From assembly GCA_000344275.1 (NCBI GenBank), contig AORU01000003.1:243440-307439 (forward strand): a stretch of DNA of 64,000 bases. Reading direction: 5' to 3'. The position numbers were made by a program, and so were the translations under genes. Below are positions 37,221 to 47,315 of the stretch, piece after piece. Within the stretch, counting starts at the first letter, position 1, and every line of letters starts with the position of its first letter. The DNA comes from Streptococcus oralis subsp. tigurinus AZ_3a. Lineage in GTDB: Bacteria; Bacillota; Bacilli; Lactobacillales; Streptococcaceae. The notes under the pieces are model-generated. The model did no database searches, had not been told where the DNA came from, and saw only the letters and a list, made by a program, of their open reading frames with translations.

Positions 37221-37952
37221 TTACATGCTAAGTCCGCCATCAACAGCGAGAACTTGTCCAGTCAAATAATCCTGTCCAGCCAGGAACACTGTAGCATCTG
37301 CGATATGTTCTGCTTGTCCAAAACGCTTCATTGGGATTTGGGCCAATGTCGCTTCCTTGACCTTATCAGACAAAACAGCAGTCATATCCGATTCGATCAT
37401 CCCTGGTGCAAGAGCATTTACGCGTACATTGCGATTGGCAACTTCACGTGCTACTGACTTGGTAAAACCAATCAAACCCGCTTTAGAAGCTGCATAGTTG
37501 GCCTGCCCAATATTTCCCATCAAACCGACCACACTAGACATGTTGATGATCGCACCTTCACGTGCCTTTATCATCTGTTTCAAGACTGCTTGCGTCATGT
37601 TGAAGGCACCTGTCAAGTTGATCTTAATCACCTTTTCAAAATCTTCTTCTGTCATCTTGAGCATAAGCGTATCTTGAGTGATTCCAGCATTGTTGACCAA
37701 GACATCAACAGAACCGAGTTCTGCAATTGCTTGATTTACCATACGTTTGGCATCTGCAAAGTCTGAAACATCACCTGAGATTGGTACCACTTTGACGCCG
37801 TAGTTTGAAAACTCAGCCAGCAATTCTTCTGAGATTGCTCCACGACTATTCAAAACAACATTCGCACCTAGTTTGGCAAATTTGTGAGCAATGGCAAGTC
37901 CGATACCACGACTTGAACCTGTTACAAAGACATTTTTGTTTGTAAGTTGCAT
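37221..37952 (-). CDS. fabG: 3-oxoacyl-ACP reductase
   Basis: NADPH-dependent short-chain reductase of 243 aa. The cofactor loop is TGSSRGIGLAIA, the NNAG motif is VDVLVNNAGITQD, and the catalytic Tyr-x-x-x-Lys is in ANYAASKAGLIGF. It reduces the 3-keto product of FabF/FabH. Flanked by fabD and fabF. Confidence 0.97.
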   Translation of the reverse strand: MQLTNKNVFVTGSSRGIGLAIAHKFAKLGANVVLNSRGAISEELLAEFSNYGVKVVPISGDVSDFADAKRMVNQAIAELGSVDVLVNNAGITQDTLMLKMTEEDFEKVIKINLTGAFNMTQAVLKQMIKAREGAIINMSSVVGLMGNIGQANYAASKAGLIGFTKSVAREVANRNVRVNALAPGMIESDMTAVLSDKVKEATLAQIPMKRFGQAEHIADATVFLAGQDYLTGQVLAVDGGLSM

Positions 37953-37996
37953 TCTATTCTCCTATTTCCTGTTGTATTTTCTGGGAGAAGGAACCA

Positions 37997-38917
37997 TTAG
38001 TTTCCTAGAAAAGCATCCAAGCTTGCTTGGTCTTCAACGTTAGCTAGCTGAGTAGTTTTATCGATTTTTTTGACAAAGCCTGATAGGACCTTACCAGGAC
38101 CAATTTCAATAAAGTTGGTCACACCAGCACCCTGCATCACAGCAATACTTTCATAAAAACGAACAGGTTCTTTTACCTGACGCGTCAAGAGCTCTTGGAT
38201 TCGACCTTTTCCCATAACAGCAGCTTCCGTATTGCCGACTAGTGGGCAAGTAAAATCAGAGAAACTCACTTCCTCAAGAGCACCAGCTAGTTGCTGACTG
38301 GCTGGCTCAAGAAGGGCTGTATGGAAAGGACCAGATACATTTAAGGGAATCAATCGTTTTTCTCCTGCTTCCTGCAAGAGTTCAACTGCACGGTCAACCG
38401 CAGCTACCTCACCACCGATGACGATTTGGCTTGGGATGTTGTAGTTGGCTGGAGTCACTACTCCAACTTTAGAGGCTGTTTCACAAGCTTCCTCAATCAC
38501 TTCAACTGGAGTATTAAGAACGGCAACCATCTTCCCAGAGCCTGCAGGTGCAGCCTCTTCCATATAAGCACCACGTTTAGCAACCAAGGCAACTGCATCC
38601 TCAAAGTCCAAGGCACCACTTGCTACAAGAGCAGAATATTCTCCGAGGGACAGTCCTGCCACCATGTCTGGCTGATAGCCTTTTTCTTTCAATAATCGGT
38701 AAATAGCAACGGATGTAGCTAGAATAGCTGGTTGCGTGTAACGAGTCTGATTTAACTTTGCTTCATCATTGTCAATCAAGTCACGAAGGTCATAACCCAA
38801 AACCTGACTGGCTTGGTCAATTGTTTCCTTGACGATAGGGTAGCGATCATAGAGATCACGTCCCATTCCTAGATACTGAGCACCTTGGCCCGCAAATAGA
38901 AAGGCTGTTTTAGTCAT
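37997..38917 (-). CDS. fabD: Malonyl-CoA:ACP transacylase
   Basis: Loads malonyl groups onto ACP. The start at 38917 (MTKTAFLFAGQGAQYLGMG) gives 306 aa, overlapping fabK by 8 bp. The upstream open frame to 38971 is inside fabK and rejected. The nucleophilic Ser sits in AGLSLGEYSAL, with the Gln of AGQGAQ and the His of SGPFHT. Confidence 0.96.
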   Translation of the reverse strand: MTKTAFLFAGQGAQYLGMGRDLYDRYPIVKETIDQASQVLGYDLRDLIDNDEAKLNQTRYTQPAILATSVAIYRLLKEKGYQPDMVAGLSLGEYSALVASGALDFEDAVALVAKRGAYMEEAAPAGSGKMVAVLNTPVEVIEEACETASKVGVVTPANYNIPSQIVIGGEVAAVDRAVELLQEAGEKRLIPLNVSGPFHTALLEPASQQLAGALEEVSFSDFTCPLVGNTEAAVMGKGRIQELLTRQVKEPVRFYESIAVMQGAGVTNFIEIGPGKVLSGFVKKIDKTTQLANVEDQASLDAFLGN

Positions 38918-39884
38918 TTCTTGTAACTCCTGCCCAACGAACAGCTTCTTCTTGAATTTTTTCAGCTGCACCGTAGTAGATATCTTTTAAGATTTCTTCA
39001 ACAGTTTCTTCTTTAGAAATCAAACCTGCAATCTGGCCGGCCATCACTGAACCGCCATCCACATCACCATGGACAACAGCTTTAGCTAAAGCTCCTGCAC
39101 CCATTTGCTCAAAGATTTCCAAATCTGGATTTTCTTGTTTAAAGGCATCCTTTTCAGCTTGTTCGAAATCACGAGTCAACTGGTTTTTAATGGCACGAAC
39201 TGCGTGTCCAAAATGTTGTGCTGAAATCGTTGTATCAATATCACGAGCTTTTAAAATTTTAGCTTTATAGTTTGGATGAGCATTAGACTCTTTGGCAACT
39301 ACAAAACGAGTTCCTACTTGAACAGCTTCTGCACCAAGCATAAATCCAGCCGCTGCCCCCTCACCATCTGCAATACCACCAGCAGCAATAACTGGAATTG
39401 AAACAGCTGCAGCAACTTGGCGAACCAAGGTCATAGTTGTTAATTTACCAATGTGTCCACCAGCTTCCATCCCTTCTGCAATGACGGCATCCGCACCAAT
39501 TTTTTCCATGCGTTTTGCCAAAGCAACACTTGGAACAACAGGAATAACTGTAATTCCTGCATCATGAAAACGGTTCATGTATTTACTTGGATTTCCAGCA
39601 CCAGTTGTAACCACCTTAACCCCTTCTTCAATCACGAGATCAACGATGTCTTCTACAAAAGGTGACAAGAGCATGATGTTGACACCAAAGGGTTTATCCG
39701 TAAGTGATTTGATTTTATCGATATTAGCTTTTACGACCTCTTTAGGTGCATTTCCACCACCGATGATCCCTAGACCACCAGCTTTTGATACCGCACCAGC
39801 CAAGTCGCCATCAGCAACCCAGGCCATTCCTCCTTGAAAAATAGGATAATCAATGTTCAATAATTCTGTAATACGTGTTTTCAT
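38910..39884 (-). CDS. fabK: Enoyl-ACP reductase II (FMN-dependent)
   Basis: Final reduction of each elongation cycle. A 324-aa TIM-barrel flavoprotein of the NPD/2-nitropropane dioxygenase family, unrelated to FabI and insensitive to triclosan. Visible: GGMAWVADGDLAGAVSKAGGLGIIGGG at the N-terminus region, phosphate-binding IAAGGIADGEG and AEAVQVGTRFV. A FabT-type palindrome lies upstream, in the gap after acpP. Confidence 0.96.
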   Translation of the reverse strand: MKTRITELLNIDYPIFQGGMAWVADGDLAGAVSKAGGLGIIGGGNAPKEVVKANIDKIKSLTDKPFGVNIMLLSPFVEDIVDLVIEEGVKVVTTGAGNPSKYMNRFHDAGITVIPVVPSVALAKRMEKIGADAVIAEGMEAGGHIGKLTTMTLVRQVAAAVSIPVIAAGGIADGEGAAAGFMLGAEAVQVGTRFVVAKESNAHPNYKAKILKARDIDTTISAQHFGHAVRAIKNQLTRDFEQAEKDAFKQENPDLEIFEQMGAGALAKAVVHGDVDGGSVMAGQIAGLISKEETVEEILKDIYYGAAEKIQEEAVRWAGVTRND

Positions 39885-39909
39885 AGTGCCTCCATCATTC
39901 CTTGCTTAC

Positions 39910-39947
39910 GTAATAGTTCGATAAGTTTATCATTTGAATTTCAAACT
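39910..39947 (-). promoter_or_regulatory. FabT operator and probable promoter upstream of fabK
   Basis: The palindrome ATTTGAATTTCAAACT (39932-39947) has the FabT form TTTGA-N3-TCAAA. A tentative minus-strand promoter TTCAAA (39933-39938), 17 bp, TATTAC (39910-39915) would place the operator on the -35, consistent with repression. Confidence 0.65.
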
Positions 39948-40000
39948 ATTACCTAAACAAGAGGGAGCGGGTTTCCCTACTCCTTCTATTTATATTCTGC

Positions 40001-40225
40001 TTATTTTGTTTGCTCTTCAACGTAGGCAACCAAGTCACCAACTGTTTTCAAGTCATCTTCTGCTTCGATTTGGATATCAAAAGCATCTTCGATTTCTGAG
40101 ATTACTTGGAACAAGTCCAATGAATCTGCGTCCAAATCATCAAAAGTTGATTCAAGTGTTACTTCTGATGCGTCTTTTCCAAGTTCTTCAACGATAATTT
40201 CTTGTACTTTTTCAAATACTGCCAT
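40001..40225 (-). CDS. acpP: Acyl carrier protein
   Basis: A 74-aa acidic four-helix protein that carries growing acyl chains. The phosphopantetheine Ser is residue 35 in [12 protein letters not shown]. It lies between fabH and fabK, the usual place of the FASII-dedicated ACP in streptococci. Confidence 0.97.
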   Translation of the reverse strand: MAVFEKVQEIIVEELGKDASEVTLESTFDDLDADSLDLFQVISEIEDAFDIQIEAEDDLKTVGDLVAYVEEQTK

Positions 40226-40283
40226 GATAGGACTCCTTTAAAATAAATAGTTTTTTATAACAATGTGTTCACCACATGATTAC

Positions 40284-41258
40284 CTAAATTGTAAGAATGA
40301 GCGTGCCCCAGGTCAAACCTCCACCGAAGCCTGATAGCAAAACAGTCTGGCTACTGTCTAAACGGATGAGGCCTTGTTCAACACACTCTGAAAGTAAAAT
40401 CGGGATACTTGCTGCACTAGTATTTCCATACTCCATCATATTAGCTGGAAGTTTAGCTCGGTCGACACCGATTTTTCTAGCCATCTTATCCAAAATACGG
40501 TCATTAGCCTGATGAAGTAGCAGATAATCCAAGTCTCTTGCCTCTACAGGAGATTCGTCAATAGTCTGCTTGATAGACTTGGCTACATCTCGAATGGCAA
40601 AATCAAAGACTGCGCGTCCGTCCATCTTCAAAAATGAATCTGCATTTTCTTGATCTGAAAATGGAGAATGTAAGCCTGAATGTCCATAGGTCAGACACTC
40701 ACTACGACTCCCATCACTGTTGAGACTCTCAGCCAAGAAATGCTCTTGCTCGCTAGCTTCTAGCAAGACACCACCAGCACCATCTCCAAACAAAACAGCT
40801 GTTGATCGGTCTGACCAATCGACTGCCTTAGAGAGGGTTTCACTACCAATCACCAAGCCTTTTTGAAAGCGACCAGAAGCGATAAACTTTTCAGCAGTTG
40901 ACAAGGCAAATACAAATCCACTACAAGCAGCTGTTAGGTCAAAAGCAAAGGCCTTATTGGCACCAATATTAGCTTGGACACGAGCAGCTGTAGAGGGCAT
41001 CATCGAATCTGGAGTAATGGTAGCTAGGATGATAAAATCCAACTCTTCCCCTGTGATTCCAGCTTTTGCCATCAGTTTCTTAGCAACTTCTGTAGCCAAA
41101 TCACTAGTAGATTCTGTTCTTGAAATATGCCTTTGTCGTATTCCCGTCCGACTTGAAATCCACTCATCATTGGTATCCATAATCTGAGCCAAATCATGAT
41201 TTGTAACCACTTGCTCTGGCACATAATGAGCAACCTGGCTTATTTTTGCAAAAGCCAT
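40284..41258 (-). CDS. fabH: 3-oxoacyl-ACP synthase III
   Basis: Starts chain synthesis by condensing acetyl-CoA with malonyl-ACP. The 324 residues hold the Cys-His-Asn triad in [21 protein letters not shown] and [10 protein letters not shown]. The start shares one base with the fabT stop, so the repressor and fabH are coupled. Confidence 0.97.
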   Translation of the reverse strand: MAFAKISQVAHYVPEQVVTNHDLAQIMDTNDEWISSRTGIRQRHISRTESTSDLATEVAKKLMAKAGITGEELDFIILATITPDSMMPSTAARVQANIGANKAFAFDLTAACSGFVFALSTAEKFIASGRFQKGLVIGSETLSKAVDWSDRSTAVLFGDGAGGVLLEASEQEHFLAESLNSDGSRSECLTYGHSGLHSPFSDQENADSFLKMDGRAVFDFAIRDVAKSIKQTIDESPVEARDLDYLLLHQANDRILDKMARKIGVDRAKLPANMMEYGNTSAASIPILLSECVEQGLIRLDSSQTVLLSGFGGGLTWGTLILTI

Positions 41259-41692
41259 TATTTCAAATCCTCCAAAAATTGATAAAGTTTAGTCAAACCT
41301 TTGCTCATGACTTCAGTTTCTTCCTTGCTCATACCTTCGATAATATTTTCGACCATGGCCTTGTGGAAACGTTTATGTAGTCTATGAACCAAGCGCCCCT
41401 TCTTTGTCAAATGCAGATGCACCACACGACGATCCTGCTCTGAGCGAATGCGTTCAATGTAACCCTTGCGTTCGAGATTATTCAAACTCGTCGTAACGGT
41501 CCCAAGAGTCACCATCAACTCTTTCGACACTTGACTTGGCGTCACGTCTGGGAATTTTCCAATTACATCGATTGTATGGACTTCTTTGATGGAGATATCC
41601 TTGAAACGACTACCCCTCAAGCTAACTTCCTCAATAACGAGGACATTGTTAAATATAGATGTTAAATATTCATTAATTCGTTGGTAGTCCAA
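41258..41692 (-). CDS. fabT: MarR-family fatty-acid synthesis repressor FabT
   Basis: Winged-helix repressor that binds TTTGA-N3-TCAAA sites, helped by acyl-ACP. The start is taken as TTG at 41692 ([14 protein letters not shown]), giving 144 aa. The ribosome site AAGGAGG lies eight bases before it and itself forms part of the extra codons of a longer TTG frame from 41713. The recognition helix region is [31 protein letters not shown], and the wing contains [10 protein letters not shown]. Confidence 0.95.
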   Translation of the reverse strand: MDYQRINEYLTSIFNNVLVIEEVSLRGSRFKDISIKEVHTIDVIGKFPDVTPSQVSKELMVTLGTVTTSLNNLERKGYIERIRSEQDRRVVHLHLTKKGRLVHRLHKRFHKAMVENIIEGMSKEETEVMSKGLTKLYQFLEDLK

Positions 41693-41718
41693 TCTCTTTT
41701 CCCTCCTTTTCAAAAAAC

Positions 41719-41731
41719 TTTCACAATCAAA
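41719..41731 (-). promoter_or_regulatory. Possible FabT autoregulatory site
   Basis: TTTCACAATCAAA fits the TTTGA-N3-TCAAA palindrome with one mismatch and lies between the fabT promoter and its ribosome site. Confidence 0.45.
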
Positions 41732-41746
41732 ACATTTGACAAAAGA

Positions 41747-41775
41747 ATTATATCAAACTTCAAAGAATGGTGCAA
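41747..41775 (-). promoter_or_regulatory. Promoter of fabT
   Basis: Minus strand TTGCAC (41770-41775), 17 bp, TATAAT (41747-41752). It probably drives fabT-fabH-acpP and onward. Confidence 0.8.
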
Positions 41776-41783
41776 GTATTTTC

Positions 41784-42569
41784 TTATTTTCCTATAAATT
41801 TCGGTCTTCTTCTCTCCGAATGTGCCCGAACTCCCTCCTTGAAATCCTCCGTTTGGGCCAAGGATTCCTGTAGCTTCAGTTCTAAAGTAGCATAATCCTG
41901 CCAATCTTTGAATTGGCTCTCCCAGACCAACTTCTTGATAGCAGCATAAGAATTAACTGATCCACGTCTCAATTTTTTAAGAAGCTGTTCTCTCGTCTTT
42001 TCAAGTTTATCAGCTTCACAGAGGCGGTAAACCAGCCCCCATTCTAAAGCTTTTTCTGCGGTCAGAGCCTCACCTGTCATAGCTAATTGAGCAGCACGCG
42101 TCACACCAATACTGCGGCTCAAGAGATGAATCCCTCCTGCATCCGGAGCCAAACCAACGCCGACAAAGGCTTGGATAAACTTAGCCTTATCCGTTGCAAG
42201 ACAGAAATCTGCTGCTACAGCCATATTGGCTGCGGCACCTGCAACAGCTCCATCAACCTCTATCAATACGGGTTTAGCAATTTGCTTGATTTTATAAGAA
42301 ATCGTATTGACCAACTCTGCGATTTTCGTCAATGATGGAATATCATCCTCATCCACTGCTCGCTTCATCTCTACCAAATCTCCCCCAACGGAGAAGACCT
42401 TTCCCTTGGCATTAATCAAGATAAAATGCACAGCTGGATCCTCTTCTGCCAGAGTCAGAGATTCTAAAATCTCCTCACACATTGGAATATGGAAACCATT
42501 TGCCACTTCTGGACGATTCAAAGTAATAATAGCAAGATCATCTACGATCTGATATAAGATATGATTCAT
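41784..42569 (-). CDS. fabM: trans-2,cis-3-decenoyl-ACP isomerase
   Basis: Crotonase-fold isomerase that makes the cis double bond for unsaturated fatty acids in streptococci. The start at 42569 ([21 protein letters not shown]) has AAAGGAG upstream and gives 261 aa. The oxyanion-hole segments are [11 protein letters not shown] and [13 protein letters not shown]. First gene of the FASII region, separated from fabT by its own promoter region. Confidence 0.95.
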   Translation of the reverse strand: MNHILYQIVDDLAIITLNRPEVANGFHIPMCEEILESLTLAEEDPAVHFILINAKGKVFSVGGDLVEMKRAVDEDDIPSLTKIAELVNTISYKIKQIAKPVLIEVDGAVAGAAANMAVAADFCLATDKAKFIQAFVGVGLAPDAGGIHLLSRSIGVTRAAQLAMTGEALTAEKALEWGLVYRLCEADKLEKTREQLLKKLRRGSVNSYAAIKKLVWESQFKDWQDYATLELKLQESLAQTEDFKEGVRAHSERRRPKFIGK

Positions 42570-42793
42570 AGCTTCTCCTTTTCTTTTGTAAGACAATGAA
42601 ATTATTTTATTTTCAAAGTATATCTTTTTTTGGATAAAGAGGCAAGGAAAAACTAAGGGAAAGTGTCTCAGCTGATTATTTCCCCATCATTTATGAGTGT
42701 GAGTGAAATTTGACTCTCTTACTTTTAAACTGTTGTCGCTTTTCAGAATAAGTTAGCATTTACTTCTATTGTAATAGGGAGCTATTTTCTTCA

Positions 42794-42822
42794 TTGAAAA
42801 ATGCCCCTCTTTCTGCTATAAT
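42794..42822 (+). promoter_or_regulatory. Promoter of the aspartokinase gene
   Basis: TTGAAA (42794-42799), 17 bp, TATAAT (42817-42822), 29 bp before the start codon, which is preceded by TTGAGGAG. The remaining 42570-42790 holds nothing clear. Confidence 0.8.
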
Positions 42823-42851
42823 CGTATAAAATACTTACTTGAGGAGTCTTT

Positions 42852-44216
42852 ATGAAGGTTGTAAAATTTGGTGGAAGTTCGCTTGCCTCTGCTGGTCAGT
42901 TAGAAAAAGTTTTAAACATCGTTAAAAGTGATAAAGAACGCCGTTTTGTAGTCGTTTCTGCACCCGGAAAACGCAATGCTGAAGATACTAAAGTAACCGA
43001 TGCCTTGATTAAATACTATCGCGACTATGTGGCTGGAAATGACATCAGTGCTAGCCAAAGCTGGATCATTGACCGTTATGCCGCTATGGTTAGTGAACTA
43101 GGCCTAAAACCTGCCGTTTTAGAAAAGATTTCTAAAAGCATTCGGGCCTTGGCAACTCTTCCTATAGAAGACAATGAATTTCTCTACGATACTTTCTTAG
43201 CAGCTGGAGAAAATAACAATGCCAAACTCATTGCAGCCTACTTCAACCAAAACGGTATTGATGCACGTTATGTTCACCCAAGAGAAGCTGGGATTGTTGT
43301 CACAAGTGAACCAGGAAACGCACGTATCATCCCATCTAGTTATGACAAGATTGAAGGCTTGGCTGATAGCAACGAAGTCCTTGTCATCCCTGGTTTCTTT
43401 GGCGTAACTAAGGAAAATCAAATCTGTACCTTCTCACGTGGAGGTTCAGATATTACTGGTTCTATTATCGCAGCTGGAGTCAAGGCTGATCTCTATGAAA
43501 ACTTTACAGACGTAGATGGTATCTTTGCTGCCCACCCTGGTATTATCCATCAACCACACTCCATTCCTGAATTAACCTACCGTGAAATGCGTGAGTTGGC
43601 TTACGCTGGATTTTCTGTCCTTCATGACGAAGCCCTTCTTCCTGCCTACCGCGGAAAAATTCCTCTTGTTATCAAGAATACCAACAACCCTGACCACCCA
43701 GGAACTCGTATCGTTCTAAAACACAGTAGCGATAAATTCCCAGTCGTTGGGATCGCTGGTGATTCTGGATTCGTCAGCATCAACATGTCAAAATACCTCA
43801 TGAACCGCGAGGTTGGATTCGGTCGTAAGATTCTTCAAATCCTTGAAGATCTTAACATTGGTTGGGAACATATGCCAACAGGTATCGACGATCTTTCAAT
43901 CATCCTTCGTTCCCGTGAATTGACTCCTATCAAGGAGGAAGAAATTCTGCGTCAGTTAGTTCAAAAAGCCGAAGTGGACCATGCTGAAATCGAACATGAC
44001 CTTTCCATCATTATGATTGTCGGAGAAAAGATGAAGAGCCATATCGGGGTAACTGCTACTGCAACACGCGCTCTATCTGAAAACAAAATCAACATCCAGA
44101 TGATGTCCCAAGGCTCAAGTGAAGTTTCCATCATGTTTGTTGTCAATAAAGAGCAAGAAAAGGCAGCTATCAAGGCTCTCTACCACGCCTTTTTCGATGA
44201 AAGTAAGGAAGATTAA
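42852..44216 (+). CDS. lysC: Aspartate kinase
   Basis: Phosphorylates aspartate, the entry step to lysine, threonine and methionine. It has 454 aa and is monofunctional. The kinase N-terminus is VVKFGGSSLASAGQL, and the substrate loop is CTFSRGGSDITGSIIA. Two C-terminal ACT domains (about 310-450; VGIAGDSGFVSINM and MIVGEKMKSHIGVTATATRAL) suggest feedback control by amino acids. No T-box or riboswitch is seen in the leader. Confidence 0.94.
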   Translation: MKVVKFGGSSLASAGQLEKVLNIVKSDKERRFVVVSAPGKRNAEDTKVTDALIKYYRDYVAGNDISASQSWIIDRYAAMVSELGLKPAVLEKISKSIRALATLPIEDNEFLYDTFLAAGENNNAKLIAAYFNQNGIDARYVHPREAGIVVTSEPGNARIIPSSYDKIEGLADSNEVLVIPGFFGVTKENQICTFSRGGSDITGSIIAAGVKADLYENFTDVDGIFAAHPGIIHQPHSIPELTYREMRELAYAGFSVLHDEALLPAYRGKIPLVIKNTNNPDHPGTRIVLKHSSDKFPVVGIAGDSGFVSINMSKYLMNREVGFGRKILQILEDLNIGWEHMPTGIDDLSIILRSRELTPIKEEEILRQLVQKAEVDHAEIEHDLSIIMIVGEKMKSHIGVTATATRALSENKINIQMMSQGSSEVSIMFVVNKEQEKAAIKALYHAFFDESKED

Positions 44217-44218
44217 TC

Positions 44219-44590
44219 ATGGCCCAATCACTCAATAAAGTCATTGACCTACAAACCACTGGAACATCCTATCTTTCCATCTCTGGAAAAGTCGGAAAAT
44301 TTCTAGTTGGGGATCAAGCCTTAGAGTTTTATCCTGATGTCAATGTCGAACAATATATCCAAATCCCCTGGTCCAGCATTCAGCAAATTGGAGCCAACGT
44401 AAGTGATCGCAAAATCAGTCGCCACTTCGAAGTCTTTACTGATCAAGGAAAATTCCTCTTTGCTTCAAAAGACTCAGGTGCCATTCTCAAAATTGCTCGC
44501 GAAAAACTGGGCAATGACAAGGTCGTCAAGCTTCCGACTTTGCTTCAGACCATTGGTCAAAAATTTAAAAATCTATTTGCAAAAAAGTAG
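44219..44590 (+). CDS. DUF956 (ManO-like) protein
   Basis: A 123-aa DUF956 protein starting 2 bp after the aspartokinase stop. Family features are TGTSYLSISGKVGKFLVGDQALEFY and IQIPWSSIQQIGANV. Relatives are often linked to mannose PTS operons (ManO), but no PTS gene is near here. The -35 of the downstream serS promoter lies inside its last codons. Confidence 0.88.
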   Translation: MAQSLNKVIDLQTTGTSYLSISGKVGKFLVGDQALEFYPDVNVEQYIQIPWSSIQQIGANVSDRKISRHFEVFTDQGKFLFASKDSGAILKIAREKLGNDKVVKLPTLLQTIGQKFKNLFAKK

Positions 44591-44605
44591 AAACTTTAGT
44601 ATAAT
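44577..44605 (+). promoter_or_regulatory. Promoter of the serS T-box leader
   Basis: TTGCAA (44577-44582), 17 bp, TATAAT (44600-44605). The -35 overlaps the 3' end of the DUF956 gene. Confidence 0.82.
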
Positions 44606-44606
44606 C

Positions 44607-46078
<1,472 letters not shown>

Positions 46079-46082
46079 AGAA

Positions 46083-46425
46083 TGCCTCTTTGTCAACTGT
46101 AGTGGGTTGAAGAAAAGCTAAGATCGAGAAAGGACGAATTCGTCCTTTCTTTTTTGATGTTCAGAGCGATGAAAATCCGTTTTTTGAAGTTTTCAAAGTT
46201 CCGAAAACCAAAGGCATTGCGCTTGATAAGTTTAATGAGATTATTCGTTGCTTCCAAGTTTGCGTTGGAATAGGGTAGTTGAAGGGCGTTGACGATTTTC
46301 TCTTTGTCCTTGAGGAAAGTTTTAAAGACAGTCTGAAAAAGAGGATGAACCTGCTTTAGATTGTCCTCAATGAGTCCGAAGAATTTGTCAGGTTCCTTAT
46401 TCTGAAAGTGAAAAAGCAAGAGTTA
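46083..46425 (-). mobile_element. ISL3-family insertion sequence remnant (IS1167-like)
   Basis: The left edge CCTCTTTGTCAACTGTAGTG resembles the terminal repeat of IS1167-type ISL3 elements as I remember it. Only the 3' end of the transposase gene remains. The other end is lost; a different 50-bp inverted repeat follows at 46438-46487. Confidence 0.75.
46093..46419 (-). pseudogene. ISL3-family transposase, C-terminal fragment
   Basis: About 108 codons matching the C-terminal part of DDE transposases of the ISL3 family. The signature YSNANLEATNNLIKLIKRNA is followed by FGFRNFENFKKRI, which contains the last catalytic Glu region. An in-frame TAA sits just upstream of the first usable codon and no ribosome site or N-terminal DNA-binding domain exists, so the gene is dead. 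Full-length relatives are about 420 aa. Confidence 0.85.
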
Positions 46426-46437
46426 ATAGAGATTATA

Positions 46438-46487
46438 GGCACTATAATATTTGTAGTGGATAAATCCCTTATGGATATTGTGGAGCC
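46438..46487. repeat. 50-bp imperfect inverted repeat
   Basis: GGCACTATAATAT (46438-46450) and ATATTGTGGAGCC (46475-46487) are inverted copies with three mismatches. It resembles a solo pair of IS ends and could be a further ISL3-type scar. The rest of the 318-bp gap 46420-46737 shows only a 44-codon open frame (46537-46671, minus) without ribosome site and AT-rich sequence. Confidence 0.5.
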
Positions 46488-46737
46488 TTTTTCTGTCCAC
46501 CTGCGTCCTCTAAAACGTAAGAATTAGAATACTTCTTTAGCTACACTTGCGTGTTTCAGCTTGCATCTGAAATAATAATCTACTATGGAGATTATTGAAA
46601 AGAGGAATATTATGTTTCTTTGGTATTTCTAACATTAGATGTTTCGATTCTTCCATATTCATTTCATCCATTTTATCAATAATCTAAATAGTCAATATCT
46701 CTATCTTCTTAACACATAATTGATTTTTATTCACTTT

Positions 46738-47079
46738 TTAAGTTTCTATTCTATCAAATAGTTTAATAATCTCAGAATCCGAAAATCCTAAGGCATATAG
46801 TTTTTCAAACAATATTTTTATAAGCCTGTTCAAATGCTGATTTCTTAACTCAATTATTTTCTTCTCACTTTCAGTAACAAAATATCCTTTACTTCCACGA
46901 CTGACAATCAACCCCTGTTTTTCAAGAACTTTTAATAATTTTTGAACGGTTGCAGAATTACATTCTTCCCTCTCTGCTAAAGTCCTTATGATTGGTACCT
47001 GTTCCCCTGGTACATACTTACCTCTTAAAATAGTTGCTCTTATCACAGATGCTATTTGTAAATATGGATACATATTCAC
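46738..47079 (-). CDS. GntR-family (YtrA-like) transcriptional regulator
   Basis: A 113-aa winged-helix regulator with a short C-terminal helical tail instead of a large effector domain, as in the YtrA subfamily that controls ABC transporters. The DNA-binding part has RATILRGKYVPGEQVPIIRTLAE and NSATVQKLLKVLEKQGLIVSRGSKGYFV. Start is GTG at 47079, whose GTGA overlaps the stop of the gene before; an ATG at 47073 is the alternative. Last gene of the transporter operon. Confidence 0.88.
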   Translation of the reverse strand: MNMYPYLQIASVIRATILRGKYVPGEQVPIIRTLAEREECNSATVQKLLKVLEKQGLIVSRGSKGYFVTESEKKIIELRNQHLNRLIKILFEKLYALGFSDSEIIKLFDRIET

Positions 47080-47297
47080 TTAATCTTTTTATTTTTCTTC
47101 CCCCTAATAAATTTCCAATATGCAGAGTAGGGAATAATTGTAGCACATAGAAGATAGTCTTTATTTGTAAACATATCTGGGACACCTTTTGCATTGAAAT
47201 GAATAGGAACTTCCTGTGGGAGAAAACTACAAATAATAACTAGGATGATCATCATTACCAATAACACCAAAATATCTTTTAACAGTCTATTTTTCAT
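47076..47297 (-). CDS. Small DUF1648-like membrane protein
   Basis: A 73-aa protein with one clear membrane helix (about 9-27), the segment VPIHFNAKGVPD typical of DUF1648 domains, a second hydrophobic stretch, and a very basic C-terminus (RGKKNKKIK). It lies between the ABC permease and the GntR gene and overlaps the latter by 4 bp. Possibly a truncated member, as DUF1648 proteins are usually longer. Function unknown. Confidence 0.7.
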   Translation of the reverse strand: MKNRLLKDILVLLVMMIILVIICSFLPQEVPIHFNAKGVPDMFTNKDYLLCATIIPYSAYWKFIRGKKNKKIK

Positions 47298-47315
47298 CTT
47301 ATTTTCCTTCTTTAA

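Noticed and set aside
42605..42617. TTTTATTTTCAAA as a FabT site upstream of fabM
   Set aside because: One half-site is degraded, the sequence is simple A/T, and as I recall fabM is not under FabT control.
46537..46671. 44-codon minus-strand frame in the gap between the ISL3 remnant and the GntR gene
   Set aside because: No ribosome site, no similarity I can recognise, and located in decayed sequence.
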